DNA of 64,000 nt, taken from Viridibacterium sediminicola. Its GTDB lineage: Bacteria > Pseudomonadota > Gammaproteobacteria > Burkholderiales > Rhodocyclaceae. The stretch lies in NCBI RefSeq assembly GCF_039631295.1, contig NZ_JBDIVE010000013.1, positions 1-64,000 of the forward strand, in the 5' to 3' direction. The translations under genes were made by a program, and so were the position numbers. This document shows positions 1 through 9,469 of this stretch, in pieces. The notes under the pieces were generated by a model. The model did not search any database and was not told where the DNA came from. It worked only from the letters and a program-made list of their open reading frames with translations. Within the stretch, counting starts at the first letter, position 1, and each line of letters opens with the position of its first letter.

Positions 1-1197
1 GGCAGGTTCGGACTACAGCACGACACCAAGCTTCAGCAACAACGTGACCTACGCCAATGGCTTCGTCACTGTCCCGGCCAACGTATCCAGCTTCACCGTG
101 AGCGTGCCGACGACCGACGATTCCATCATCGAATCGACCGAAACCTACACACTGAGTGTCGGTGGCAAGGTCGGTACCGGCAGCATCCTCGACAACGACA
201 CCCTGAGCGTCTCCTCGGTCAGCAGCGCCTCCGCTGTTGAAGGCACGGCAGTGATCCACACCGTCACCCTCAACAGTTACTCGACTGCAGGCAGCACCAC
301 CTTCGCGCTGAGCCTGGCCGATGTCAGCGCTACGGCAGGTTCGGACTACACGACCACGCCGAGCTTCAGCAACAACGTGACCTACGCCAATGGCTTCGTC
401 ACTGTCCCGGCCAACGTCTCCAGCTTCACCGTGAGCGTGCCGACGACCGATGATTCCATCATCGAGTCGACCGAAACCTACACGCTGAGTGTCGGTGGCA
501 AGGTCGGCACCGGCAGCATCCTCGACAACGACACCCTGAGCGTCTCCTCGGTCAGCAGCGCTTCCGCAGTGGAAGGCACGGCCATCGTTCATACCGTCAC
601 CCTCAACAGCTACTCGACCGCGGGCAGCACCACCTTCGCGCTGAGCCTGGCCGATGTCAGCGCGACGGCAGGTTCGGACTACAGCACGACGCCAAGCTTC
701 AGCAACAACGTGACCTACGCCAATGGCTTTGTCACCGTCCCGGCCAATGTATCCAGCTTCACAGTCAGCGTACCGACGGTCAACGACACCATTGTGGAGC
801 AGACGGAAACCTACACCCTCAGCGTTGGTGGCAAAGTCGGCACCGGTTCGATCCTCGACAACGACACTCTGAGTGTCTCCTCGGTCAGCAGCGCGACCGT
901 TACAGAAGGCACAGCAGTCGTCCATACCGTAACGTTCAATAGCACGGCAACGTACGCCACAAGCTTCGCATTGAGCCTCGCCGACGTGACCACGTCCGGT
1001 ACGGCGGACTACACTGCGCCGACCTTCAGTGCTGGCGTGACCTTCGCCAATGGCTTCGTGACCGTCCAGCCCAATGTATCCAGCTTCACCATTACAGTAC
1101 CGACAGTGGATGACACCATCCACGAATCGACGGAAACCTATACGGTCACGGTGGGTGGCGTAAGAGGAACAGGTACGATCCTCGACAATGACACGGC
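1..1197 (+). repeat. Tandem 333-bp (111-residue) adhesin repeats
   Basis: The same sequence recurs with a period of 333 bp: GGCAGGTTCGGACTAC begins at 1, 334 and 667. The first three units are nearly identical in DNA, while the fourth (about 1000-1197) has diverged. The array runs off the left edge, so the copy number is unknown. Near-identity at DNA level implies recent duplication or gene conversion. Confidence 0.93.
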
Positions 1198-4100
1198 CAA
1201 CGATACGGCTACGGTGAATGAAAGTGCGCTGTCGACCGGTACCGGTGGAGGAACCACGACCGCGATAGGTAATCTGCTGAGCAACGATGGCAGCGGCACC
1301 AGCATCACTAGCGTGGCCAGTGTGACTGATGGCGGCACCGGTGACCTCGACTCGCGTGCCGGCTACATTCAGGTAGCAGACGTTGAAGGTGGTAAAACCA
1401 TCGGCTTCCTGACGGTCGATACCGCGGGCACTGGCGTGGGTGATTACACCTATACCTTGACTGCGGCTGCAGACAACAGTGCCACGGCCAACAACAGCAG
1501 CATCACCTCTAACTTCAGCTACGTTACGGACACGCTGACGGCTTCGCTCGGAGTCACCGTCGTGGATGACACCCCGTTGGCATACAGCCGTACGGTCGAA
1601 GTTGCTGCGACGACGGCCCCGAGCTACAACCTGGTTCTGGTTCTCGACATCTCGCGCTCGATGACTGAAGCGTTTGCCGGCGGTGAAGTACTTGAAGAGT
1701 CCTCCACTGCGGGTGTTGATGAGGTCACGACGCGTCTGGAAATGGCCAAGACTGCACTGATTGCACTGGTCAAGGCCTACTATGCCCTGACTTCTGACGT
1801 CTCGGTCAAGATCGTGACCTTTGCGGGTACAGCCAGCATCCTCAATAACAATACGGCCTACGCCAGTGAAGCTGCAGTCATCGCGGCCATCACCGCCATC
1901 ACGGTCTCGACTGTAGGGGGTACCAACTATCAGGACGCCTTGGTCGACGCCACGACGGCCTTCGGCACCGTGGATAGCAGCGTAACTAACATTGCCTACT
2001 TCGTATCGGATGGTGCACCGACCGCATCGAACGGCAACAATGTGACGACAGATACCACGAGCGCAACATCCTCTTGGTCGACCTTCACGGCCACCAACAG
2101 CATTTCCTCGTACGCTGTCGGTATTGGTCAAGGCGTGTCGAACACGACTTACCTCAATGCCATCAACAATATCGACTCCGACAAGAACGGAACGAAGGAC
2201 GCAGCAACCCTGGTGCCCGACCTGAACGATCTGTCCGAAACCCTGACCAACTCGGTCAACTCGACCTTGTCGAAGGGCAATCTGCTGACTGGTTCGCTGA
2301 ACAGCACCTTCGGCGCCGATGGCGGTTATATCCAAAGCGTTTCGCTGAAGCTCGACACCAATGGAGATAGCGCTACGACGACGGCTGACGGTACGGTGAC
2401 CTTCACCTACAACCCGACCACCAACCAGATCACCTGGACGACAGTTGGCAGCATCGCGGCAGGTACGGTCAGTGGCAGCACGCTCACGCTGGATGCCAGC
2501 AACGGCTTCACGCATGGCACGCTGACCATCAACTTCGCGACCGGCGATTACTCCATTGCAGCCACCACCGTGGGCGACAGCTATAGCGTCAGCTTCGTTG
2601 CCCGCGACAATGACGGTGACACATCCAGCGCTACGCTGAATGTCGGCGTGGTCAATGGCGCTCCGACGGCACGTAATGACTTTGACACCTTGCTGCCGAC
2701 CGAAACCGCCTTCACCGGTAACGTGATCACCGGCATGAGCGAGGATCCGGGTCGCCCGATCAACGCCTCGGCAACGCTCTTTACCTCGACGACCGGCAAT
2801 GGCGCTGACACAATCACCGACGATGCCAAGGTCACATCGATCACCTTTGCAGGTCAGACCATCAGCCTCACCAGCGCCAGCTCCGGAACCCTCAGCGGCG
2901 GCACCTACACAGTGACTGCAGCAGGCGTACTGACCTGGAGTAACACCACCACGGGCGCTTCGCTGACCTTCAACAAGGAAGGCTATTACAGCTACACGCC
3001 GGCCACCGCAGACCGTCCGACGCAAACCCTGGGTACGACGCATAGCGTATCGCTGACCAATTCCGCCACGGCCGCGACCAACAATGGTCTAACTGTCACC
3101 GCTGTGGGCATCAACACGGCAACCACACCCGACACGACGACGACCGGCACCGTAACGTACGGCAGCGTCGGGGTTGGCGTATCGGGTAGCGGGGTGACGA
3201 CGACCAATGAGGACAACATCTCAGACAGCACCCAAGTAGACAATCTGGAGTCGCTGATCTTCACCTTCTCCAGCGCAAGTTACGCACAGGGCGTGGGCAA
3301 CGTCGTCTTCACGATCAATGCCAACTCCAGCAATCTGGGCAGCACGACGGCCAACGGCGGCTCCTCGTCGCTGACCTACTCGATCTACTCAGTAGATGGC
3401 CACTTGCTGGGCCAGGTGACATCGACAGCCGAGGGAACCGTGGCACTGACTGGCTACACCAACATCGGCTATATCGAAGTGCAGACTTCGAGCGATGCGG
3501 AAGCCATCATCTCGGCCATCAGCTTCCAGGGCGTTTCGCTCGATACCACCACGACAGGTGTCACGCCGGTCGATATCACCTACACGCTGACCGACAGCAC
3601 CGGTGACACATCGACCGCCACCCTGGAACTGACGACGATCAACAACCTCATCCATGGTAGTGACACCACAGCCAACACCATCACAGGAACCAGCGCCAAC
3701 GACGAAATCACCGGCGGGGCTGGCAATGACACGCTCAGTGGCGGTGGCGGCCATGACATCATCAGCGGCAAGGCCGGCAATGACAGCATCACAGGCGGCT
3801 CTGCGGGTTACAGCAAGCTGTATGGCGACGAAGGCAACGACACTATCATCGCCCTCGGCGGTCACAACCACATCGAAGGCGGTGCGGGCAATGACACCAT
3901 GACGGCCAGCTCGGCAGGTGCAGATACTTTCGTCTGGCACCTTGGCGACCAGGGCAGCGTGGGCACCCCGGCGGTTGACACCATCATCGGCTTCAACAGC
4001 TCGACCTCGGCAAATGTGCTCAATCTGCAGGATCTGCTGCAAGGTGAGTCGCACACCGGAACCAGTGCCGGTGACCTGACGAACTACCTGCACTTCACGG

Positions 4101-4282
4101 TCAGCGGTGGCAACACCACGATCCACGTGTCAACGGCCGGCGGCTTCGTTAATGGCTACAGCTCGGCACTGGATAATCAGCAGATCGTGCTGCAAGGCGT
4201 CGATCTGACCAATGGCGGAACGACAACCGACACCGCCATCATCCAGGCGCTGCTGACGGCCAACAAGCTGGTCACGGACTAA
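2..4282 (+). CDS. Giant RTX adhesin, C-terminal part (LapA-like)
   Basis: This is the last 1426 codons of a large secreted adhesin; the N-terminus lies left of the window. It begins with tandem Calx-beta-like repeats, each with a GSDY motif and ending in LDND (to about 1200). A cadherin/VCBS-like stretch follows. Next is a von Willebrand A domain (about 1622-2290) with a complete MIDAS: DISRS at 1646, a Thr in GGTNY near 1919, and an Asp in VSDG near 2010. Further beta-rich domains lead to GGxGxD RTX calcium repeats (about 3650-3905) and a type I secretion tail of the VCA0849 subclass (about 3920-4279, ending KLVTD). By family knowledge such proteins are exported by an ABC/MFP/TolC system and kept at the surface until LapG cuts their N-terminus. 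The following lapD, lapG and lapE homologues fit this role. The retention module and cleavage site are not visible. Confidence 0.93.
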   Translation, partial: AGSDYSTTPSFSNNVTYANGFVTVPANVSSFTVSVPTTDDSIIESTETYTLSVGGKVGTGSILDNDTLSVSSVSSASAVEGTAVIHTVTLNSYSTAGSTTFALSLADVSATAGSDYTTTPSFSNNVTYANGFVTVPANVSSFTVSVPTTDDSIIESTETYTLSVGGKVGTGSILDNDTLSVSSVSSASAVEGTAIVHTVTLNSYSTAGSTTFALSLADVSATAGSDYSTTPSFSNNVTYANGFVTVPANVSSFTVSVPTVNDTIVEQTETYTLSVGGKVGTGSILDNDTLSVSSVSSATVTEGTAVVHTVTFNSTATYATSFALSLADVTTSGTADYTAPTFSAGVTFANGFVTVQPNVSSFTITVPTVDDTIHESTETYTVTVGGVRGTGTILDNDTANDTATVNESALSTGTGGGTTTAIGNLLSNDGSGTSITSVASVTDGGTGDLDSRAGYIQVADVEGGKTIGFLTVDTAGTGVGDYTYTLTAAADNSATANNSSITSNFSYVTDTLTASLGVTVVDDTPLAYSRTVEVAATTAPSYNLVLVLDISRSMTEAFAGGEVLEESSTAGVDEVTTRLEMAKTALIALVKAYYALTSDVSVKIVTFAGTASILNNNTAYASEAAVIAAITAITVSTVGGTNYQDALVDATTAFGTVDSSVTNIAYFVSDGAPTASNGNNVTTDTTSATSSWSTFTATNSISSYAVGIGQGVSNTTYLNAINNIDSDKNGTKDAATLVPDLNDLSETLTNSVNSTLSKGNLLTGSLNSTFGADGGYIQSVSLKLDTNGDSATTTADGTVTFTYNPTTNQITWTTVGSIAAGTVSGSTLTLDASNGFTHGTLTINFATGDYSIAATTVGDSYSVSFVARDNDGDTSSATLNVGVVNGAPTARNDFDTLLPTETAFTGNVITGMSEDPGRPINASATLFTSTTGNGADTITDDAKVTSITFAGQTISLTSASSGTLSGGTYTVTAAGVLTWSNTTTGASLTFNKEGYYSYTPATADRPTQTLGTTHSVSLTNSATAATNNGLTVTAVGINTATTPDTTTTGTVTYGSVGVGVSGSGVTTTNEDNISDSTQVDNLESLIFTFSSASYAQGVGNVVFTINANSSNLGSTTANGGSSSLTYSIYSVDGHLLGQVTSTAEGTVALTGYTNIGYIEVQTSSDAEAIISAISFQGVSLDTTTTGVTPVDITYTLTDSTGDTSTATLELTTINNLIHGSDTTANTITGTSANDEITGGAGNDTLSGGGGHDIISGKAGNDSITGGSAGYSKLYGDEGNDTIIALGGHNHIEGGAGNDTMTASSAGADTFVWHLGDQGSVGTPAVDTIIGFNSSTSANVLNLQDLLQGESHTGTSAGDLTNYLHFTVSGGNTTIHVSTAGGFVNGYSSALDNQQIVLQGVDLTNGGTTTDTAIIQALLTANKLVTD

Positions 4283-4303
4283 GCCACAAGCTGAACCCTG
4301 CTC

Positions 4304-4343
4304 AAACCGGACCACATGCTCACGCATGCGGTCCGGTTTTTTT
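4304..4343 (+). terminator. Terminator after the adhesin gene
   Basis: AAACCGGACC (4304-4313) pairs with GGTCCGGTTT (4330-4339). An inner CATGC/GCATG pairing follows one mismatch, the loop has four bases, and a run of seven T follows. It lies 22 bp after the adhesin stop codon. Confidence 0.9.
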
Positions 4344-4536
4344 ATGTCTGCCCAATTGCCAGGCCCGATCAAGACGCACACTCAAAAGCCAGGCGCAGCG
4401 AGGCCGCAAAGACGCTGCACGCAACACTTGCACAGCAAGCCTACGCTACATCAGCAGCTTCACTCGAAGACCCACGTCATTCAGAGCAGCTCACTCAAAC
4501 GCTCCGCTAGGCACTGCTCGACCCAGACGCGGGCAG

Positions 4537-4584
4537 AAAAAACCCGCCAGCAAACGCCGCAAGCATGCGGCGCCCAGTGGCGGG
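4537..4584 (-). terminator. Terminator of the lapD-like gene
   Basis: CCCGCCA (4543-4549) pairs with TGGCGGG (4578-4584), and CGCCGC/GCGGCG pair inside the loop. On the minus strand the hairpin is followed by six T (4542-4537). It lies 22 bp beyond the stop of the minus-strand gene ending at 4606. The rest of 4344-4605 holds no convincing gene. Confidence 0.8.
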
Positions 4585-4605
4585 CCTGGATAAGCAGTGG
4601 AAAGA

Positions 4606-6540
4606 TCAGGACGCTGCGGACAAGCGCTGTGTAACAGCCGGACCGGTGACGCCATAAACCCCCAAATCACGTAAGGCCTGCCATTCCGCCTCGCTACCCA
4701 CACGCTCAGCGATCACGCGCATATCCATGCTGCTCGCGACGCTAACCACTGAGCGCACGAAGCGCTGGTTGCCCGCATGACTATCGATACCGGCGACAAA
4801 TGCGCCGTCCAGCTTGACGTAATCGACTTGGATCTCATGCAGGCTGGGCAGCGCCGCAAAGTAGCGGCCAAAGTGCTCGACCCCCAGCTTGCAGCCACAT
4901 TGCCGCGTTAGCTCAGACAGCGCCTTGAGCGCCTGCAGGCCGAGTTCGTCCATCAAAGTGCGCTCCGACACTTCAAGCCACAGCCGTTTGGCCTGTTCCG
5001 GTGCAGCGTTCAAACGCGTAGCAAATGCGCTCACAAAGCCAGCGTCATGCAATGAGGCTGGCGACAAATTCAGCGCGATATCGTGCGTCACACTGGCCAG
5101 GCGCTCAATCGCGAGATCCAGCGCCAGCAAGTCGATCTCGACCTGCCGCCCTTGGCGCAACACAGCGGGCATGAACAGGCCGGCCGACATCCTCACCCCA
5201 TCATCGCCAATCAGTCGCAGCATCACCTCATCATGCAAGAGCTGACCGTCGATCAGCATGACAGGATAGGCCGACAGCTCGAAATGTCGATGCGCCAATG
5301 CCGTATCGACAGCCGTACGCCAGGCGGCGCCACTCAGTACGCCGGGACCATCCGAACGATCAACGCCCGCGATCGGCGGCTGCGCCGACTCTGCCATCAT
5401 CAGCGCCGTATCCAGACGAGCCATGATGGCACTGACGCCGTCACCACGCGCATAAAGCGTCCAGCCCAGCGCAGCGGCGGGCAAGCGGTCAACCATTTCA
5501 CGCTGGAACAAGCTCTCGACTTCGGCCAGCAGCGCCTTGCAGACGCTAGCAGCCTGCTCGGCATCCGCCCCAGTCAGCAGCAAGGCAAATTCAGCACCAC
5601 CCAGACGCCCAAATACGGGCTCTTCTACACGCGTAGCGGCGCGCTTGAAAATATCGCCACAGGCCTGCAGGAGCGCATCGCCCCGCTCGCGGCCAAGACG
5701 ACGGTTGATACCATCCAGATCCTGCACACGCATCGCACACAACACGCCGGACGGCGAGCGATCTTCATCCTCCACCATCTGACGCAGACCGGCGACAAAG
5801 AACTCGCGGTTCGGCAAGCTGGTCAGCGCATCGCGACTCGCCTCGGTACGCAGCTGATCGATACGCGCCGACTGCTCGGCAAACATCGCCTTGACGCGCT
5901 CAACCATCGCGTTCATGGCGCGCGAGACGATGCGCAGCTCCTTCACCGGCGGCTCCGGTGCGGTCAGGAAGCGCCGCTGGCCGATTTCTTCCGCCTGATG
6001 CACGATGACCATCAAAGGCCCCTTGAGCCAACGCATCAGGAAGGTCACCACCACGCCCAGCAGCAAGCCCACCACGGCCAGCGTCACGGCCAGACGCTGA
6101 CTGCCTCGCCACAGGGCGCCATAGGCATAGCGTGCGCTGGCCCGCACCTCGACACTGCCAGCCTGCTTCCAGCCGTCGGACACATTGGCCAGACCCGGCT
6201 GCGCCACAATGGGCACCCAGCGCACAAAAACATCCGGAGCATCAGCCAGTTCGACGCGATTATGTCGCTCCACCACCACACGACCATTTACATCGCGAAA
6301 CACGATGCTCTCGAAATGCCCGGAGTCGAACAGCGCCGACACCAGCAATTCACTCATCGCAGCATCCTTGCTTTGCTGCGACATCGACAAGGCCAGCGAC
6401 GCGGCATTATCGGCGGCCTGTGCATACAGCTGCTGCGCGATGTAATCGCGAGCGGTCAGTACGCTCACCACGAAACTACCCGCCAAAGCGAGCAGCATGG
6501 CGCTCAGAACCCCAATCCACAAGCGCGTCAATAAAGACAT
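4606..6540 (-). CDS. lapD: LapD-like c-di-GMP receptor (degenerate GGDEF-EAL)
   Basis: An inner-membrane protein of 644 residues that should sense c-di-GMP and sequester the periplasmic protease LapG. TM1 is at about 6-27, a periplasmic sensor domain follows, TM2 is at about 150-170, then a HAMP linker, a GGDEF domain (about 235-390) and an EAL domain (about 405-640). Both enzymatic signatures are degenerate: GGDEF reads GGAEF (about 314-318), EAL reads EVM (about 438-440), and the DDFGTGYSS-type motif reads EHFGRYFAA. This points to a receptor, not an enzyme, as in characterised LapD. The ATG at 6540 is preferred because GGAGG (6549-6553) sits 8 bp upstream; a GTG at 6546 is too close to it. 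The lapG homologue lies 81 bp upstream, and the two are probably co-transcribed. Confidence 0.92.
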   Translation of the reverse strand: MSLLTRLWIGVLSAMLLALAGSFVVSVLTARDYIAQQLYAQAADNAASLALSMSQQSKDAAMSELLVSALFDSGHFESIVFRDVNGRVVVERHNRVELADAPDVFVRWVPIVAQPGLANVSDGWKQAGSVEVRASARYAYGALWRGSQRLAVTLAVVGLLLGVVVTFLMRWLKGPLMVIVHQAEEIGQRRFLTAPEPPVKELRIVSRAMNAMVERVKAMFAEQSARIDQLRTEASRDALTSLPNREFFVAGLRQMVEDEDRSPSGVLCAMRVQDLDGINRRLGRERGDALLQACGDIFKRAATRVEEPVFGRLGGAEFALLLTGADAEQAASVCKALLAEVESLFQREMVDRLPAAALGWTLYARGDGVSAIMARLDTALMMAESAQPPIAGVDRSDGPGVLSGAAWRTAVDTALAHRHFELSAYPVMLIDGQLLHDEVMLRLIGDDGVRMSAGLFMPAVLRQGRQVEIDLLALDLAIERLASVTHDIALNLSPASLHDAGFVSAFATRLNAAPEQAKRLWLEVSERTLMDELGLQALKALSELTRQCGCKLGVEHFGRYFAALPSLHEIQVDYVKLDGAFVAGIDSHAGNQRFVRSVVSVASSMDMRVIAERVGSEAEWQALRDLGVYGVTGPAVTQRLSAAS

Positions 6541-6621
6541 GTGCACACCTCCAAAACATCAAAAACAACAAAAACGTCTTTTTCTATATTTAATTCATTC
6601 ACAGAATCATTCACACCAAGC

Positions 6622-7296
6622 TCAAGGCGCATAACCCTCAGCCCGCATGCGCAGCAATAAATCCTTCCAGCGTGACAAGCGATCCACGGGCGCCGTAGGC
6701 TGTTCAGCCCCGGCCATCCACAAACCATCGGAATTGAAACTGAACACAGGCGTCAGATCTGTGCGCCGGCTGGCTGGCCGGATCTCCGCGAGCAAATTGT
6801 CCAGAATCAGCGGATCGGCCTGTGGCTGCGCGTAATAGCCCAGCACCATGTGGGCCACGCTGACCGTGCTGCCAGGGCCACCAAAACGCGCCCGAACATA
6901 AATCAGGCGCATGCGTGAAGCGGGCACCCCCAGTTCAATCAGGCTGAAATATTTGGCAATTGCGTAATCCTCACAATCACCGCTGGCACGACCGAGAAAT
7001 TCCAGCGGTGTCGCCCAATAATCATCCTGCCCCCAGACGACGGTATCGTCTTGAAACTGGATATGACGGTTGAAAAAATCGTTGATCCCCTGCAAACGCT
7101 CCGACTCGCCCTGCCCCGTCAGGCGCGCCACAGACTCGCGCCAATCACGCACATTACGCACCGCCGCTGCGCCAAAACGCCCCTGAACATAAGTTCTCAG
7201 GCGATCTTCATCGATTGCGGCAATAGCCAATACGACTATGAAAAAGCTCGCAATAATAGTCAGCAGCCAGCGCGAACGGGAGCGCAAGTCAGTCAT
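6622..7296 (-). CDS. lapG: LapG-like periplasmic cysteine protease
   Basis: A protein of 224 residues of the bacterial transglutaminase-like cysteine proteinase family (DUF920). An N-terminal signal anchor (about 10-28) places it in the periplasm. The expected triad is present: Cys108 in GDCEDYA, His149 in VAHMVLGYY and Asp166 in LILDN. By family knowledge it cleaves the adhesin N-terminus when it is not held by c-di-GMP-bound LapD, so releasing biofilm cells. It lies directly upstream of the lapD homologue on the minus strand and is divergent from the TolC-type gene at 7547. Confidence 0.93.
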   Translation of the reverse strand: MTDLRSRSRWLLTIIASFFIVVLAIAAIDEDRLRTYVQGRFGAAAVRNVRDWRESVARLTGQGESERLQGINDFFNRHIQFQDDTVVWGQDDYWATPLEFLGRASGDCEDYAIAKYFSLIELGVPASRMRLIYVRARFGGPGSTVSVAHMVLGYYAQPQADPLILDNLLAEIRPASRRTDLTPVFSFNSDGLWMAGAEQPTAPVDRLSRWKDLLLRMRAEGYAP

Positions 7297-7546
7297 GTGT
7301 CTTAGCTGGCCTGGTTAAAAAAACTAAAATTCAGCAAAAAAATTTTCCGCACGTGTTCTAATCCAGCTCAAAGAAACTATAGAATCGTCTTGCAAAACAT
7401 AAATTCTACGGGGACATCGGCCGGATATGACTTGCAAACCCCCCGTTTAGGCAAGCTTATCTTGCTAGCAGCACCTAGTCGCACGCGTAGTCCAGTTTAA
7501 AAAAATCAATTACTTGCTCAGAAAATCAGCCAGTCTGGAGAAACCG

Positions 7547-9343
7547 ATGTATTCAAAACTGTATGTTGCTGTAGCACTTGCTCTCGCGCAAGTCGCCGTC
7601 GAAGCAGCCACCCTGAATGAAGTCACCGAACGCGCCCTGGCACGCAGCCCTGACGTGCAAGCCCGTTTGAGTGAATTTCTCTCGGCCTCCCAGGAACGGG
7701 ATGCCACCACGGGTGCCCTGAAGCCGCGCGTCGACCTGGAGGGCTACTACGGCCGCGAACGTTTGGACGATAACATCGGTGGCGCTGTGAAGTTCAACCA
7801 CCCCGGCGTTAATCTGCAATTGCGCCAGTTGCTCTACGATGGCAGCGCAACCCGCAATGAAATCCGTCGCGCCGGCCACACCAAGGCGACGCGCTATTAC
7901 GAGCTGCTGGCTACCACGGATGACATGGCGCTCGAAGCCGCACGCGCCTACCTCGACGTGCAGCGCTATCGTCAGCTGACCCAGCTGGCACAAGACAACT
8001 GGGGCGTGCATAAGGAAACCTACGATCAGATCGAACAGCGCGTCAAAGCCGGTGTCGGCCGTCGCGTCGATCTGGAGCAAGCAGCAGGTCGTGTCGCACT
8101 GGCACAGTCCAACTGGCTGACTGAAACCAGCAACCTGCACGATGTCGGCGCGCGCTTCGAACGCGTCGTCGGTGAAACGCCGCCGGTGCTCGTCGACGCA
8201 CCGAAGGTCACCGACAAGCTGCCGCCTGAGAAAGATGTCATCCTGACCTCGATCCAGAACAACCCCAACTTCCTGGCTGCGGTTTCCAATCTGCGTGCCG
8301 CACGTGCGCAAACCGCCGTGCGCCGTGCAGCCAATTCGCCGACCTTCGAACTGCGTGGCTCGCACAGCCTTGAGCGCAACCACAGCGGCGTGCCCGGCCA
8401 CTACTCCGACACCGTCGGCCAGGTCGTCATGAACTACAACATCTTCCGCGGTGGCAGCGATCAGGCACGTATCCGTGCCGCGGAACAATCTTTTAATGCG
8501 GCGGTCGCCCAGCGTGACAAGTCCTGCCGCGATCTGCGCCAGACCGCCGCCATCGCCTGGCATGACATCGGCAAGCTGCGCGAACAGCTGCAATACCTGG
8601 AACAACACGTCCAGGCGACCGAAAAGGCGCGCGACGCCTATCGCCAGCAGTTCGACATCGGTCAGCGCAGTCTGCTTGACGTGCTGGACACCGAAAACGA
8701 ACTGTTCGAAGCACGCCGTGCTCTGGTGCGCGCCCAGTACGATCTGAAGCTCTCCGAATTCCGCGTCCTTGCCGCCAGCCACCGCCTGCTGCCGGCGCTG
8801 GGTCTGGCATCGAGCAACGAGGCCACACTGGAGAGCCAGAACGACGAAAACGCCAATGATGCCGACGTCACCTGCAACACCGAGCTGCCCAAGTACGACG
8901 CGCTCGATACCGCTGCAGCCATGGCTGGCCGCACGCCGCGTCCGATCGTGGTGCCCCCGCCTCCGCCGGCCCCCGCTCCGGTGCAGACCCTGTCTGAGCA
9001 GTGCGCATTTGCCGCCAATGACTGGGCGGCAGCCTGGTCGGCCAAGGATCTGAACAAGTACCTCGGCTACTACTCGGACAACTTCCAGCCGCTGACCCGC
9101 GCTGACCGTGCTGACTGGAAGCGCTTCCGCGCCGAACGTCTGAACAAGCCGAGCATCTCGGTCAGTCTCGAAAAGCTGGGCGTGCGCCAGCTCAGCGAGA
9201 ATAGCTGCGAAGTCTCGTTCAACCAGAGCTATCGCTCCAGCGACTACAACGACGATGTCGCCAAGAAGCTGGTGCTCGCCCGCGAAGGCAAGAGCTGGAA
9301 GATCATTCGTGAAATCGCGCCCAAGCGCGCCAGCACGAACTAA
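7547..9343 (+). CDS. lapE: LapE/TolC-type outer-membrane protein with NTF2-like tail
   Basis: A 598-residue outer-membrane efflux protein with a signal peptide (about 1-20) and two coiled-coil OEP repeats up to about residue 430. Motifs such as RQLLYDG and RQQFDIGQRSLLDVLDTENEL are typical of TolC/AggA exporters in type I secretion. A Cys-containing and then Pro-rich linker (about 440-480, PPPPPAPAP) leads to an extra domain of about 110 residues (NDWAAAWSAKDLNKYL... KSWKIIRE) that looks NTF2/SnoaL-like, as in Cds6-type C-termini. The ATG at 7547 has GGAG six bases upstream. Its position beside the adhesin, lapD and lapG supports a role as the outer-membrane channel for the adhesin. The partner ABC and membrane-fusion genes are not in the window. 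Confidence 0.92.
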   Translation: MYSKLYVAVALALAQVAVEAATLNEVTERALARSPDVQARLSEFLSASQERDATTGALKPRVDLEGYYGRERLDDNIGGAVKFNHPGVNLQLRQLLYDGSATRNEIRRAGHTKATRYYELLATTDDMALEAARAYLDVQRYRQLTQLAQDNWGVHKETYDQIEQRVKAGVGRRVDLEQAAGRVALAQSNWLTETSNLHDVGARFERVVGETPPVLVDAPKVTDKLPPEKDVILTSIQNNPNFLAAVSNLRAARAQTAVRRAANSPTFELRGSHSLERNHSGVPGHYSDTVGQVVMNYNIFRGGSDQARIRAAEQSFNAAVAQRDKSCRDLRQTAAIAWHDIGKLREQLQYLEQHVQATEKARDAYRQQFDIGQRSLLDVLDTENELFEARRALVRAQYDLKLSEFRVLAASHRLLPALGLASSNEATLESQNDENANDADVTCNTELPKYDALDTAAAMAGRTPRPIVVPPPPPAPAPVQTLSEQCAFAANDWAAAWSAKDLNKYLGYYSDNFQPLTRADRADWKRFRAERLNKPSISVSLEKLGVRQLSENSCEVSFNQSYRSSDYNDDVAKKLVLAREGKSWKIIREIAPKRASTN

Positions 9344-9364
9344 GCGTCCGACTCCGGCAAAATA

Positions 9365-9390
9365 CAAAAGGCACCTGCGGGTGCCTTTTG
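9365..9390 (+). terminator. Terminator after the lapE-like gene, probably bidirectional
   Basis: A perfect 11-bp stem, CAAAAGGCACC (9365-9375) with GGTGCCTTTTG (9380-9390), has a four-base loop. It lies 22 bp past the lapE-like stop. T-rich tracts on both strands suggest it also ends the slyX/DUF748 transcript from the other side. Confidence 0.88.
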
Positions 9391-9469
9391 TTTATCTGGC
9401 GAGCCGAAAATTGCCTGCTCGTCGAAGTGTTGATCGAATCAAATCCGTGGGCGTACGGTACAGGCCGTA

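Noticed and set aside
1..1197. Regular repeats that might suggest a CRISPR array.
   Set aside because: The 333-bp period is coding, in frame, and gives Calx-beta-like domains; there are no short repeats with unique spacers.
7553..9367. A 604-codon minus-strand frame opposite the lapE-like gene.
   Set aside because: The plus strand encodes a full TolC-family protein with signal peptide and ribosome site. The antisense translation shows no recognisable domain.
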